The notes under the pieces: generated by a model
Database searches by the model: none
What the model was told of the DNA's origin: nothing
What the model saw: only the letters and a program-made list of their open reading frames with translations
In this document: positions 41,433 to 50,679 of the stretch, one piece after another
Layout of the letters: every line of letters begins with the position of its first letter
Position numbering within the stretch: position 1 is the stretch's first letter
Made by a program: the position numbers and the translations under genes
Assembly (NCBI GenBank): GCA_028689835.1
Contig: JAQVCK010000003.1
Location: forward strand, 1 to 59,216
DNA from: Pygmaiobacter sp.
GTDB taxonomy: Bacteria > Bacillota > Clostridia > Oscillospirales > Ruminococcaceae
DNA: 59,216 bases
Direction: 5' to 3'

Positions 41433-41712
41433 CCAAATTCTTCCACAAACATCACCAGTCTGCATTTATGCATTTTATACAATACAACTTCTAAAATGTA
41501 GAAAATATCGGTATTTTGACGTCACAATAGCCAAATATCGTTCTGTTATCTAGTGTTTTCGCATCGTTGTTTTAGCTGAATGTCAAAAATTCGCATTGTA
41601 TTTCGTCACCCTGCAAATGGTAATATGTTGTATAGTTGTACTATAAAGTTGTCTTTTGTATTATTGTTGCAACCAGCCCTACCATACTGTGGTATTGGCA
41701 AAAAAAAATAAA

Positions 41713-41736
41713 CCGGTGCAACAAAAGTTGCACCGG
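41713..41736 (-). terminator. Terminator of the first liv operon
   Basis: CCGGTGCAAC (41713-41722), AAAA loop, GTTGCACCGG (41727-41736); the minus strand continues TTTATTTTTTTTT. Confidence 0.88.
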
Positions 41737-41762
41737 CCCATAGCCTTTTTATTTGGTTTTAG

Positions 41763-42464
41763 TTACTCGCCAAGGTAGGCGCTGCGCACCTTATCGTCCT
41801 CCAGCAGCGCCGCAGCCTCACCCTCCATCACAATGCGGCCGGTCTCCAGCACATAGGCCCGGTCGGCAATCGAAAGCGCCATCTGCGCATTTTGCTCCAC
41901 CAGCAAAATGGTGGTGCCTGCGGCGTGCAGCTCTTTTACAATATCAAAAATCTGCTCCACCAGCAGTGGGGCAAGGCCCATCGACGGCTCGTCCAGCATC
42001 ATCAGCCGGGGCTTTGCCATCAAGGCGCGGCCCATGGCCAGCATCTGTTGCTCGCCGCCAGACAGCGTGCCGGCAACCTGGCGGCGGCGCTCGGCCAGCC
42101 GGGGGAACCGGCTGTACACATCGCTAATCGACGCGGCGTTTTCTGCCGCGCTGCGGGTGTACCCACCCATTTCAAGGTTTTCTTCCACTGTCATCTGCAA
42201 AAATACACGGCGCCCCTCCGGCACCTGTGACAGCCCGCGCGCAAGCACCTTGTGCGGTTGCAACGTGCTGATGGTTTCATCCAAAAAGCGAATCGACCCT
42301 GTTTTAGAGCGCAACTGGCCGGAGATGGTGTTCAAAATGGTGCTTTTACCCGCACCGTTTGCGCCAATCAGCGTGACGATTTCGCCCTGACGCACCTCAA
42401 ACGTGATACCTTTCACGGCGTGGATATTGCCGTAGTATACATTGATGTTATCAACCTTCAGCAT
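41763..42464 (-). CDS. livF: Branched-chain amino-acid ABC transporter ATPase LivF (copy 1)
   Basis: 233 residues with Walker A GANGAGKST, signature LSGGEQQ and MMLDEPSMGLAPLLVEQIFD, the typical LivF sequence. It powers uptake with LivG. The ATG at 42464 lies within the end of livG (14-base overlap) after GGGGGG; the longer upstream reading is rejected. Confidence 0.92.
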   Translation of the reverse strand: MLKVDNINVYYGNIHAVKGITFEVRQGEIVTLIGANGAGKSTILNTISGQLRSKTGSIRFLDETISTLQPHKVLARGLSQVPEGRRVFLQMTVEENLEMGGYTRSAAENAASISDVYSRFPRLAERRRQVAGTLSGGEQQMLAMGRALMAKPRLMMLDEPSMGLAPLLVEQIFDIVKELHAAGTTILLVEQNAQMALSIADRAYVLETGRIVMEGEAAALLEDDKVRSAYLGE

Positions 42465-43305
42465 TGGCTGTGCCCCCCTTTTTGCCCAGATACGCTTCAA
42501 TGACCACCGGGTTTTTGCGAATTTCCTCCGGTGTGCCCTTGGCGATAATGCGGCCATAGTTCAGCACGGCAATGCCCTCACAGATATTCATAACCAGGTT
42601 CATGTCATGCTCGATCAAAATAACGGCAATACCAAACCGGTCGCGGATGCGGCGGATATTCTCCATCAGCTCCGCCGTCTCAGAGGGGTTCATCCCGGCA
42701 GCGGGCTCGTCCAGCAGTAAAATTTTGGGCTTCGTGGCAAGCGCGCGCACAATCTCCAGCCGGCGCTGTGCGCCATACGGCAGGTTGCCGGCGTGTACCT
42801 CGGCCAAGTCCTGCATGTCAAAAATGCCAAGCAGGCTCAGCGCCTCCTGCTTTGCCTCTTTTTCCTGTTTCCAATAGGCAGGCAGGCGCAGCACCGACGA
42901 GCCGAGGTTATACCCCATGCCGTTGTGCATGCCAATCAGCACATTGTCCAACACGGTCAATGTTTTAAACAGGCGGATATTCTGAAACGTGCGGGCAATG
43001 CCCAGCTTATTCACTTCGTATGTCTTTTTGCCGCGGGTGTCCACGCCGCCCAGTAAAATATGGCCGCGAGTGGGCTGGTACACGTTGGTCAGCAGGTTGA
43101 ACACCGTCGTTTTGCCGGCGCCGTTCGGGCCAATCAAACCGCCAATTTCATCTTTGCCAATTACAAAATCAAAATCGTCCACCGCTGTCAGGCCGCCAAA
43201 GTCGATACCCAAGTGCCTTACTTCCAGCACAGGGGGTTGGCTTACATCCCGCTCGGGGATAATGCCGCCGGGCACCTCAACCAGTTTTGTTTTTTGTTCA
43301 CTCAT
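42451..43305 (-). CDS. livG: Branched-chain amino-acid ABC transporter ATPase LivG (copy 1)
   Basis: 284 residues: GPNGAGKTT, a Q-loop region with ARTFQNIRLF, signature region LPYGAQRRLEI and LLLDEPAAGMNPSETAEL, diagnostic of LivG. An N-terminal extension of about 25 residues precedes the first strand (VLEVRHLGIDFGG), absent in copy 2. Start ATG 43305, nine bases after GGAGG, overlapping the livM stop by 8 bases. Confidence 0.92.
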   Translation of the reverse strand: MSEQKTKLVEVPGGIIPERDVSQPPVLEVRHLGIDFGGLTAVDDFDFVIGKDEIGGLIGPNGAGKTTVFNLLTNVYQPTRGHILLGGVDTRGKKTYEVNKLGIARTFQNIRLFKTLTVLDNVLIGMHNGMGYNLGSSVLRLPAYWKQEKEAKQEALSLLGIFDMQDLAEVHAGNLPYGAQRRLEIVRALATKPKILLLDEPAAGMNPSETAELMENIRRIRDRFGIAVILIEHDMNLVMNICEGIAVLNYGRIIAKGTPEEIRKNPVVIEAYLGKKGGTANAEG

Positions 43306-44341
43306 GGCTAGCACCCTCCTTTTTACCGGCAGACTTTTTAGGGTTCATCAGCTTTTCCAAAATGCGGGAGAGCGAGAAATCGTACTGGCCCAGCAGGCCG
43401 GTGGGTTTAAAGATCATCATCAGCACCAGCACCAGCGAGTAGACGACCATGCGGTAGTCAGAGAACGCACGCAGCGCTTCGGGCAATGCGGTAAGCACCG
43501 TGGCCGACAAGATAGAGCCCAGCATACTGCCCATGCCGCCCAGCACCACCATGACCAGAATTTCGATGGATTTCATAAACCCGAACGACGAAGGCTGCAA
43601 CGAGCCCAGATACCCGGCGTACAGGCAGCCCGCCACACCGGCAAAGAACGCCGACATCGTAAAGGCCATCACCTTGTAATAGGTGGTGCGGATACCGCAG
43701 GATTCTGCTGCAATCTCATTTTCACGGATGGACAAAATTGCCCTGCCATGGCGGGACTTCATGACCATATGGATCACCACACAGCTGAGCACCACACACA
43801 GTAGCACATTGAAAAAGGTCGTAATTTTGGGGATGCGCTTGAGGCCCGACGCGCCATAGGTGAGGTCAAAGCCCAGCACCGAGTCGATGTTGGTCAACAC
43901 CACACGGATAATCTCGCCAAAGCCCAGCGTGATGATGGCAAGGTAGTCACCCTTTAACCGCAGCGCGGGCACGCCGATCAAAATGCCAAAAATGCCCGCT
44001 ACAATGCCGGACAACACCAATGCCGCCGCGACATACAAATAATAAGTACCGCCGGTTGCCTTTGCGGCATCCACTGCTTTGAGAAAAATACCCCCGGTGT
44101 ACGCGCCCACCGCCATAAAGCCCGCGTGCCCCAGCGGCAGCTGGCCCAGATAGCCGGTGGCAATATTCAACGATACCGCCAAAATAATGTTGATACCGAT
44201 CACCATTAAAATTTTGGTGAAATAGCCCGAAACCGCGTCGGAGTTCACAAACAGCGTGCTCGCCAGTATAAACAACACAATCAGCACGGTGTTGATGAGG
44301 TAGCGCATTGGCATCGGGATGGTTTTTCTGTTCGTTTTCAT
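43298..44341 (-). CDS. livM: Branched-chain amino-acid ABC transporter permease LivM (copy 1)
   Basis: 347 residues, about ten helices, with the LivM marks LNIATGYLGQLPLGHAGFMAVGAYT, PALRLKGDYLAIITLGFGEIIRVV and VVLGGMGSMLGSILSA. It forms the channel with LivH. AAGGGGG precedes the ATG; 11 bases separate it from livH. Confidence 0.92.
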   Translation of the reverse strand: MKTNRKTIPMPMRYLINTVLIVLFILASTLFVNSDAVSGYFTKILMVIGINIILAVSLNIATGYLGQLPLGHAGFMAVGAYTGGIFLKAVDAAKATGGTYYLYVAAALVLSGIVAGIFGILIGVPALRLKGDYLAIITLGFGEIIRVVLTNIDSVLGFDLTYGASGLKRIPKITTFFNVLLCVVLSCVVIHMVMKSRHGRAILSIRENEIAAESCGIRTTYYKVMAFTMSAFFAGVAGCLYAGYLGSLQPSSFGFMKSIEILVMVVLGGMGSMLGSILSATVLTALPEALRAFSDYRMVVYSLVLVLMMIFKPTGLLGQYDFSLSRILEKLMNPKKSAGKKEGASHE

Positions 44342-44352
44342 GCCGCGCCCCC

Positions 44353-45240
44353 TTATACTTTTTCCGTCATCGGTTTACCCATCAGCCCGGTGGGCTTCAC
44401 CAGCAACACAATGATTAAAATGGCAAACACCACGCCGTCTTTCCAAACCGAAAGCCCTGCCGCAGAGACCAGTGCTTCGGCCATGCCGATGACAAACCCG
44501 CCCAGCATGGCGCCCGGCAGCGAGCCAATGCCACCCAGCACGGCTGCAACAAAGGCTTTCAGGCCCAGCATACTGCCCATGGTGGGCGATGCCTGCCCGT
44601 AAGACGACAGGTACAACACCGAAGCCACGCCCGCAAGGGCCGAACCCATGGCAAAGGTGAACGAAATGGTCGTGTTTAGGTTAATGCCCATCAGCTGGGC
44701 CGCGCCCATGTCCTCCGACACGGCGCGCATCGCTTTACCAAGCTTGGTCTTTTGCACCAAAAAGGTCAAACCCGCCATCATCAGTACGGTTACCACAATG
44801 GTGACAATGGCCGAAAAGCTAATGGTCGCAGAGCCAAGGTGTACGCTGGGGCCGGTCAGAAAATCCGGCACGACCTTTGCGCCCGCACCAAAGATAAGCT
44901 GAAACCCGTTTTCCAGCAAAAACGAAATGCCGATAGCCGTAATGAGCAGCGAAAGCCGCGGGGAAGAGCGCAGCGGCGCATAGGCCACTTTTTCAATCAC
45001 GACCCCCAGTGTAGTACTTACAACGACCGCCAGCAGGATGGAAACAATCGGGTGGAAACCAAAATTGGCCGTCGACATCCATACGACGTAGGCCCCCACC
45101 ATGATGATATCGCCGTGTGCAAAGTTGAGCAGCATGATGATACCATAAACCATGCTGTACCCCAATGCAACCAGCGCGTAGATCGAGCCGGACTGCAGGC
45201 CGTTGATGACCTGGCTGAAAAGTGTGGACAAAAACGCCAT
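44353..45240 (-). CDS. livH: Branched-chain amino-acid ABC transporter permease LivH (copy 1)
   Basis: 295 residues with the LivH N-terminus NGLQSGSIYALVALGYSMVYGIIMLLNFAHGDI and the LGLKAFVAAVLGGIGSLPGAMLGG segment. The start at 45240 has GAGGGG upstream; the longer frame to 45273 overlaps the upstream spacer. It lies behind a hairpin that follows the binding-protein gene. Confidence 0.92.
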   Translation of the reverse strand: MAFLSTLFSQVINGLQSGSIYALVALGYSMVYGIIMLLNFAHGDIIMVGAYVVWMSTANFGFHPIVSILLAVVVSTTLGVVIEKVAYAPLRSSPRLSLLITAIGISFLLENGFQLIFGAGAKVVPDFLTGPSVHLGSATISFSAIVTIVVTVLMMAGLTFLVQKTKLGKAMRAVSEDMGAAQLMGINLNTTISFTFAMGSALAGVASVLYLSSYGQASPTMGSMLGLKAFVAAVLGGIGSLPGAMLGGFVIGMAEALVSAAGLSVWKDGVVFAILIIVLLVKPTGLMGKPMTEKV

Positions 45241-45300
45241 ATTGTGCGCCCCTCTTTCTGTTCGGTACCCCAAATACCGACCTTATTTATAACGACAACA

Positions 45301-45340
45301 AACTATGCGGGAAATAGACCAATGTCTCTCCCGCATAGTT
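45301..45340 (-). terminator. Hairpin between the copy-1 binding-protein gene and livH
   Basis: AACTATGCGGGA (45301-45312) pairs with TCCCGCATAGTT (45329-45340), with an inner AGAC/GTCT stem. The minus strand continues GTTGTCG, a weak U tract, so a partial terminator or mRNA stabiliser. Confidence 0.65.
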
Positions 45341-45384
45341 TTTGTCAATACCGCAAACTTTATCCTTGTGCAGTTCGCTGTAAT

Positions 45385-46617
45385 TTAGAACATTTCGCTA
45401 AAGACTTCTTTGCCGCCCTCCAGCTTCATGATCGCAGCGGACTTGATGGGGTTGTTGTACTGGTCAAACTTGTAGGTGCCGGTAACGCCCTTCAGGCCGT
45501 CGGTGCTCTTCATCGCGTCGATGACTGCGGCTTTGTAGTCGTCGCTGCCAGTCTCAAGGCCCTGGTCATCTGCCGCGCTCAGCGCATTGCACATCAGCAT
45601 CGCAGCATCATAGCCAAGGGGTGCGAACATGTTGGGCACGTCTTCGCCGTAAGCATCTTTATAAGCAGTTTCAAACGTTTTCACGTCGTCGGTGCCAGCC
45701 GCGTAGCCCGAGCAGTAAACCGAGCCTTCCAGCTCTTCTGCCGAAGCATAGCCGGCAACGCCGCCCCAGCCGTCGCCGCCCATAAAGGTACCGGTGTAAC
45801 CGGCGGCACGGGCCTGTTTTACAATGTTGCCGTCATCCTGGTAGTAGTTCGGGCAGAAAACGACATCCGGGTTTTTGCTGGTGATGGTGGTCATCTGTGC
45901 TTTAAAGTCAACGTCGCCCTTTGTGTAGGCTTCCTCGCTGACAACCTCAATGCCCAGCTCTTTACATTTGTCAACAAAGGCGTTTTTCAGGCCTTCCGAG
46001 TAGTCGTTGCCGGTTTCAAAAATAACGGCAGCAGTCTTTGCGCCAAGCTCCTGCGATGCATACTCTGCCATTTTTTCGCCCTGGAACGGGTCGATAAAGC
46101 AAGAGCGGAACACGTTGGTGCGCACTTCACTTTCGGGGTCCTCCGGGTCCAGCACGGTCACGCCGGCAGCAGTTGCCGAAGCGGTGATCTGCGGCATACC
46201 GATTGCATAGCTCTCGTCGGCTACTGCAATGGTGGCACCGGTCAGCACCGAGCCAATGACGGCGGTGACACCGTCGTCTACCAGGCGGTTAAAGGCAGTA
46301 ACGGCCTCGGTGGGGTCGCCCTTATCGTCGTAATCAAATACTTCGATCTGCTTGCCGTTGATGCCACCCTTGCCGTTGATCTCATTGATATACAGCATCA
46401 CGCCGTTTTTCACGGCGTTGCCATAAATGGCATAATCACCGGAGGTGTTGGCCAGTACGCCTACTTTAATAGTACCGCCTTCCCCCGATGCTGTCGAAGC
46501 AGCTGAACTTGCAGTACTGTTTGCTGCACTGGATGCCGCGCTAGATGCCGAGCCGCCACAAGCGACGAGCGAAAGCGCCATCGTTGCCGCGAGGGCAACA
46601 CTGACAAACTTTTTCAT
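45385..46617 (-). CDS. Branched-chain amino-acid-type binding lipoprotein (copy 1)
   Basis: 410 residues. Signal peptide with lipobox SLVAC, Ala/Ser linker, then a Leu/Ile/Val-binding type I fold (Peripla_BP_6): IKVGVLANTSGDYAIYGNAVKNGVMLYINEINGKGG, with the AVIGSVLTGATIAVADES segment where ligand contacts usually lie. It captures Leu/Ile/Val or a related amino acid for the LivHMGF complex encoded downstream. Start ATG 46617 follows AGGAGGT. It has its own consensus promoter. Confidence 0.9.
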   Translation of the reverse strand: MKKFVSVALAATMALSLVACGGSASSAASSAANSTASSAASTASGEGGTIKVGVLANTSGDYAIYGNAVKNGVMLYINEINGKGGINGKQIEVFDYDDKGDPTEAVTAFNRLVDDGVTAVIGSVLTGATIAVADESYAIGMPQITASATAAGVTVLDPEDPESEVRTNVFRSCFIDPFQGEKMAEYASQELGAKTAAVIFETGNDYSEGLKNAFVDKCKELGIEVVSEEAYTKGDVDFKAQMTTITSKNPDVVFCPNYYQDDGNIVKQARAAGYTGTFMGGDGWGGVAGYASAEELEGSVYCSGYAAGTDDVKTFETAYKDAYGEDVPNMFAPLGYDAAMLMCNALSAADDQGLETGSDDYKAAVIDAMKSTDGLKGVTGTYKFDQYNNPIKSAAIMKLEGGKEVFSEMF

Positions 46618-46689
46618 ACCTCTATACCTCCTGTTTTGTTGTAACCGGCGGCGTTCTGTTTTTCTACCGCTGCCGGGTGATTGTTGCTC

Positions 46690-46718
46690 ATTATATCGTA
46701 CCCTTACGGCCCTTGCAA
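46690..46718 (-). promoter_or_regulatory. Promoter of the first liv operon
   Basis: On the minus strand TTGCAA (46718-46713), 17-base spacer, TATAAT (46695-46690), 73 bases before the ATG. Confidence 0.75.
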
Positions 46719-46836
46719 TGCATGGGTTTTACAACCTTTTGCTAAAATATTCCGGTTTGTTTTGTTATATCTGATAAAAACGACTGTTTTCGTAGGAAAA
46801 TCAGACACAGTTTTGCAACACTTTTGTAATAAAGGG

Positions 46837-46873
46837 CGCAAACAGAGCCACCCTCAGGGTGGCTTTGTTTGCG
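46837..46873 (-). terminator. Probable terminator of the second liv operon
   Basis: An 18-bp near-perfect inverted repeat (46837-46854 with 46856-46873, one wobble). On the minus strand only CCCTTTATTAC follows, so termination may be incomplete and read into copy 1. Confidence 0.55.
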
Positions 46874-47001
46874 GGAAAGTCTACTTAAACGCGGCGCCGG
46901 GTGCAGCAGTACCCTTGAAGCAGGGCAGAAAAGTGAAGCAGACAAAACAGGAGGAAAGCGACCGTGCCGCGGCTAAGTATGCAAAGGTTGGGGGGTGCCC
47001 C

Positions 47002-47706
47002 TTAGGCACCAAGGTAGGCCTGGCGCACCTTATCGTCATTTAAAAGGTCCGCGGCGCGGCCCTCCATGGCGATGTGCCCCGTCTCTAAAACATAGGCCCG
47101 GTCGGCAATGGACAACGCCATTTTGGCGTTCTGCTCTACCAGCAGTACCGTAATACCGGCCTCGTGTAAGCTTTTAATAATCGAAAACACCTCTTTGACC
47201 AGCAACGGCGAAAGGCCCATTGACGGTTCGTCCATCAACACGATGCGCGGGTCGGTCATCAGCGCCCGGGCCATGGCCAGCATCTGCTGTTCACCGCCGG
47301 ACAAGGTGCCTGCAAATTGCTTGCGGCGTTCGGCAAGGCGGGGGAAACGCTGGTAAGAGCGGTCAATGTTTTCGCTGACCTTTGCGGGGTTATTCGAAAT
47401 AAAGGCACCCATACGCAGGTTTTCTTCCACCGTCATGCGGGTGAAAACGTGCCGCCCCTCCGGCACATGCGCCATACCAAGGTTGATGATTTTGCTGGGG
47501 TGTACCTTGGCAAGGTCGGTGCCGTTATAATCAATGGACCCGCTGCTGGCGCGCAGCAAACCCGAAATGGTGTGCAAAATGGTCGTCTTACCCGCGCCGT
47601 TTGCGCCGATGAGCGAGACAATCTCGCCGTCATTGACCGTGAGGCTGACCCCTTTAATGGCGTGGATGGCGCCATAGGAAACATGAATATCCTTAACTGT
47701 CAGCAT
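47002..47706 (-). CDS. livF: Branched-chain amino-acid ABC transporter ATPase LivF (copy 2)
   Basis: 234 residues: GANGAGKTT, LSGGEQQ, VLMDEPSMGLSPLLVKEVF. Clear paralogue of the copy at 41763-42464. The ATG follows GGAGGG and overlaps the livG stop by 7 bases. Confidence 0.92.
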   Translation of the reverse strand: MLTVKDIHVSYGAIHAIKGVSLTVNDGEIVSLIGANGAGKTTILHTISGLLRASSGSIDYNGTDLAKVHPSKIINLGMAHVPEGRHVFTRMTVEENLRMGAFISNNPAKVSENIDRSYQRFPRLAERRKQFAGTLSGGEQQMLAMARALMTDPRIVLMDEPSMGLSPLLVKEVFSIIKSLHEAGITVLLVEQNAKMALSIADRAYVLETGHIAMEGRAADLLNDDKVRQAYLGA

Positions 47707-48497
47707 ACCGAGCCCTCCTCTTCGTCTTCTTCACCGAGGTAGGCGGCGATGACCCGCTTGTTGCCGGCAATTTCTGCCGGGGTGCCGCTGGCAATTGTGC
47801 AGCCGTAGTCCAGCACAATAATGCGCTCGCAAATTTTCATGACAAGGCTCATGTCGTGCTCAATCAGCAGGATGGACACATGGAATTTTTGGCGAATCAG
47901 GTTGATGCAGTCCAGCAGCTCGGCGGTCTCGGTGGGGTTCATGCCCGCCGCGGGTTCGTCCAGCAGCAGCACCTTCATGTCGGTGGCAAGTGCGCGGGCA
48001 ATTTCCAGCTTGCGCTGCTGGCCATACGGCAGGTTTGTGGCAAGCTCGGCCTTTTTATCCTGCAAGCCAAACAGCGACAGCAATTCCATGGCACGGGTGT
48101 ACGCGCTTTCTTCCTCCTGCCAAAACCCGCCGCTGCGGGCAAGGGTACGGCCCATGCCGTATTTAATGTCCTTCGTAAAGGCCGCCATCACGTTTTCCAG
48201 CACCGTCATTTCGCGGAACAGGCGGATATTTTGAAAGGTGCGGGCAATGCCTGCCGCGACAATCTGGTAGACTTTTTTGCCGTTGAGGCAGCTACCCAGC
48301 AGATACTCCTTGCCCTCGGTGGGCTCGTACACGCCGGTGAGCATGTTGAATACCGTCGTCTTCCCGGCGCCGTTTGGGCCAATCAGGCCGACCAGCTCAC
48401 CCTCGCACAGCTCTAAATTAAAGTCATCCACGGCTTTCAGGCCGCCAAAGTGAATGCCAAGGTGCTCAGCTTGCAACACAATTTTCTGTTCAGACAT
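47700..48497 (-). CDS. livG: Branched-chain amino-acid ABC transporter ATPase LivG (copy 2)
   Basis: 265 residues: GPNGAGKTT, ARTFQNIRLF, LPYGQQRKLEI, LLLDEPAAGMNPTETAEL. It lacks the N-terminal extension of copy 1 and has an acidic C-terminal tail (EEDEEEGS). Start after GAGGAGGT, overlapping livM by 8 bases. Confidence 0.92.
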   Translation of the reverse strand: MSEQKIVLQAEHLGIHFGGLKAVDDFNLELCEGELVGLIGPNGAGKTTVFNMLTGVYEPTEGKEYLLGSCLNGKKVYQIVAAGIARTFQNIRLFREMTVLENVMAAFTKDIKYGMGRTLARSGGFWQEEESAYTRAMELLSLFGLQDKKAELATNLPYGQQRKLEIARALATDMKVLLLDEPAAGMNPTETAELLDCINLIRQKFHVSILLIEHDMSLVMKICERIIVLDYGCTIASGTPAEIAGNKRVIAAYLGEEDEEEGSVC

Positions 48498-49563
48498 CCT
48501 CGCTCACCTCCTCGCGTTTCACCCCAGCCGGGGCCTGCGGCTTTTTGGGCTTGTGCCCGCGGATGCCGCGCAGGGTGTCCAGCAGTGAAAATTCCCAGGT
48601 GCCGCACAGCCCAATAGGGCGGAACAGCATCATCAATACCAGCAAGAACGCATAAATCAGCATGCGGTACTGTGCAAAGGCGCGCAGCACCTCCGGCAGG
48701 ATGGACAGCACGACCGCCGAAATGATCGAACCGGTCAGTGAGCCCATGCCGCCCAGCACCACCATCAGCACATACTCGGTGGATTTGACAAACGTAAAAT
48801 CGCTGGTTTGCAGGGTGCCAAGGCCGCGGTGCGCAAAGATGGCACCGGCAACGCCGGCAAAAAAGGCCGAAACGGTAAAGGCCAGCACCTTGTAATAGGT
48901 GGTGTTGATGCCGGCGGCCTCGCTGGCAATCTCATCGTCGCGGATGGCCTTGATGGCGCGGCCGTACTTTGAGCGCACAAATGCATACATCAGCGCCACA
49001 CAGGCGATGGTCAACCCCACAATGACATACATGTTTGAAAAGTTTTTAATACCGATCAACGGCTGGCCGGCCTGCCCCTCGGCAAGGCCCTTGCCGCCCG
49101 CGATGGGGATGTTTTGGATGATGACACGGATGATTTCGCCAAAGCCCAGCGTGATGATGGCAAGGTAGTCCCCCCGCAGCCGCAGTGCCGGCACGCTGAC
49201 CATCAGGCCAAACAGCCCGGCCATTAACGCGCCCACCAGCACGGCCACAAGAAACATGGCATAGCCCGGCAGCCCGGTGTAGGGCACCCCTACCTGTACC
49301 AACGCCTTAGTGACCAGTGCCGACGTGTAGGCACCTACCGCCATAAAGCCCACGTGGCCCAGTGAAAACTGGCCCATGAACCCGTTGGGGATGTTGAGCG
49401 AGGTGACCATAATGATGACATAGCAACACTGGATAAGAATACCGCGCATATACGGGCTGGCAAAGCTGCTTTGCTGAAACACCAGCAACGCCGCAAACAA
49501 CACCGCAATGCCCACAAAGTTTAAAAGCGTGCCCTTTTGAGAATCTTTTTTCAACTTCATCAT
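48490..49563 (-). CDS. livM: Branched-chain amino-acid ABC transporter permease LivM (copy 2)
   Basis: 357 residues with LNIPNGFMGQFSLGHVGFMAVGAYT, PALRLRGDYLAIITLGFGEIIRVI and VVLGGMGSLTGSIISA. It is a paralogue of copy 1 with a longer, Lys/Pro-rich C-terminal tail. The tandem ATG ATG start (49563 or 49560) follows AGGTGG. Confidence 0.92.
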   Translation of the reverse strand: MMKLKKDSQKGTLLNFVGIAVLFAALLVFQQSSFASPYMRGILIQCCYVIIMVTSLNIPNGFMGQFSLGHVGFMAVGAYTSALVTKALVQVGVPYTGLPGYAMFLVAVLVGALMAGLFGLMVSVPALRLRGDYLAIITLGFGEIIRVIIQNIPIAGGKGLAEGQAGQPLIGIKNFSNMYVIVGLTIACVALMYAFVRSKYGRAIKAIRDDEIASEAAGINTTYYKVLAFTVSAFFAGVAGAIFAHRGLGTLQTSDFTFVKSTEYVLMVVLGGMGSLTGSIISAVVLSILPEVLRAFAQYRMLIYAFLLVLMMLFRPIGLCGTWEFSLLDTLRGIRGHKPKKPQAPAGVKREEVSEDV

Positions 49564-49573
49564 TGCCCGCCAC

Positions 49574-50485
49574 CTACACTTTCTCGCCCGCGTTGCTGCC
49601 CAGAATGCCCGCAGGCTTCACCAGCAACACCACGATGAGAATGGCAAACACGATGGCATCTGAAAATGCAGAGGTGATAACCCCGCCGGTCAGCGTGCCG
49701 ATATACGCCTTTGACAGGCTTTCGACCACGCCGATTAAAATACCGCCCAGCATGGCGCCCGGCACCACCCCAATGCCGCCCAGCACGGCGGCAACAAAGG
49801 CCTTGAGGCCCAACATACTGCCCATGGTGGTTGTCACCTGGTTATACTGCGCACAGTACATCAGCGACGCCACCGCGGCAAGGGCACTGCCCACGGCAAA
49901 CGTAATGGCAATCGTGCGGTTGACATGCACCCCCATCAGCGTGGCGGCCTCTTTGTCCTCCGACACCGCGCGCATGCCGCGGCCCATTTTAGTTTTGTTG
50001 ACAAACAGCTGCAATGCAATCATCACTAAGGCGCCCAGCACAATGGTCAGCAGCGTCGTGCCGCTGAACACGCCGATGTTCGGCAACGTAAACAACGTGC
50101 CCACCCCGCGTGGGTTTGCCCCAAACAGCACCTGCGCACCGTTTTCCAGCAGCAGGCTCATTGCAATAGCGGTAATCAGCGAGCTCATACGGTTGCCGCG
50201 GCGGCGCACCGGGCTGTATGCCAGTTTTTCCACCAAAATACCGGTAATGGCGCAGGTAATGATTGCCGCAACGACCGCCAGCCATGCGGGCATGCCCGCG
50301 GCCACCATCAGCGGCACCGTAAAGGCCAGCGTGTAACCGCCCACCATAATAAAATCGCCATGTGCAAAGTTAATCAGCCGGATGATACCGTACACCATCG
50401 TGTACCCCAGCGCGACCAGCGCATAAATACTGCCGACCCGCAAGCCGTTGACCAGCTGCTGGATAAACAGAAGAAACGGATTCAT
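49574..50485 (-). CDS. livH: Branched-chain amino-acid ABC transporter permease LivH (copy 2)
   Basis: 303 residues with NGLRVGSIYALVALGYTMVYGIIRLINFAHGDF and LGLKAFVAAVLGGIGVVPGAMLGG. The ATG at 50485 follows GGGGGAAGAGGT. The longer frame to 50632 runs through spacer downstream of the binding-protein gene and is rejected. Confidence 0.92.
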   Translation of the reverse strand: MNPFLLFIQQLVNGLRVGSIYALVALGYTMVYGIIRLINFAHGDFIMVGGYTLAFTVPLMVAAGMPAWLAVVAAIITCAITGILVEKLAYSPVRRRGNRMSSLITAIAMSLLLENGAQVLFGANPRGVGTLFTLPNIGVFSGTTLLTIVLGALVMIALQLFVNKTKMGRGMRAVSEDKEAATLMGVHVNRTIAITFAVGSALAAVASLMYCAQYNQVTTTMGSMLGLKAFVAAVLGGIGVVPGAMLGGILIGVVESLSKAYIGTLTGGVITSAFSDAIVFAILIVVLLVKPAGILGSNAGEKV

Positions 50486-50679
50486 ACCTCTTCCCCCTTG
50501 CGGGCTGCGGCCAAAGCCGTACCCCAAATTTGGTGCCTTTACATTCTCTGCTGCGTTTAGGGCGCTTTCCCTACCGGCCGGGCCGGCCCTGCCGTGTCTG
50601 CTTCGGCTTTCTTTCAAACGCCAGTCTTTCACTGAACGCAGGGAGAGAATTTAAAGACGTTCTCAACATCTACAAAATT

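Larger units (their letters stand above)
41323..41762. other. Intergenic region upstream of the sugar operon
   Basis: 440 bases without a gene. It holds the chvE promoter and operator (41392-41432), a second palindrome TATAGT-TGT-ACTATA at 41631-41645, several TTGTAT/ATACAA motifs, and the terminator of the first liv operon at 41713-41736. The rest is AT-rich and unassigned. Confidence 0.6.
46618..47001. other. Intergenic region between the two liv operons
   Basis: 384 bases without a gene. It contains the copy-1 promoter at 46690-46718 and the hairpin at 46837-46873. The remaining sequence, AT-rich around 46740-46830, shows no ORF with a ribosome site. Confidence 0.6.

Noticed and set aside
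44752..46506. 584-codon open frame on the plus strand opposite livH and the copy-1 binding-protein gene
   Set aside because: It lies antisense to two well-supported genes, is rich in His/Arg/Gly/Gln as mirror frames in GC-rich DNA are, has no conserved motif and lacks a ribosome site.
42451..50485. Long direct repeats between 42.5-45.2 kb and 47-50.5 kb
   Set aside because: These reflect paralogous liv genes diverged at the base level, not a recent exact repeat or assembly duplication.
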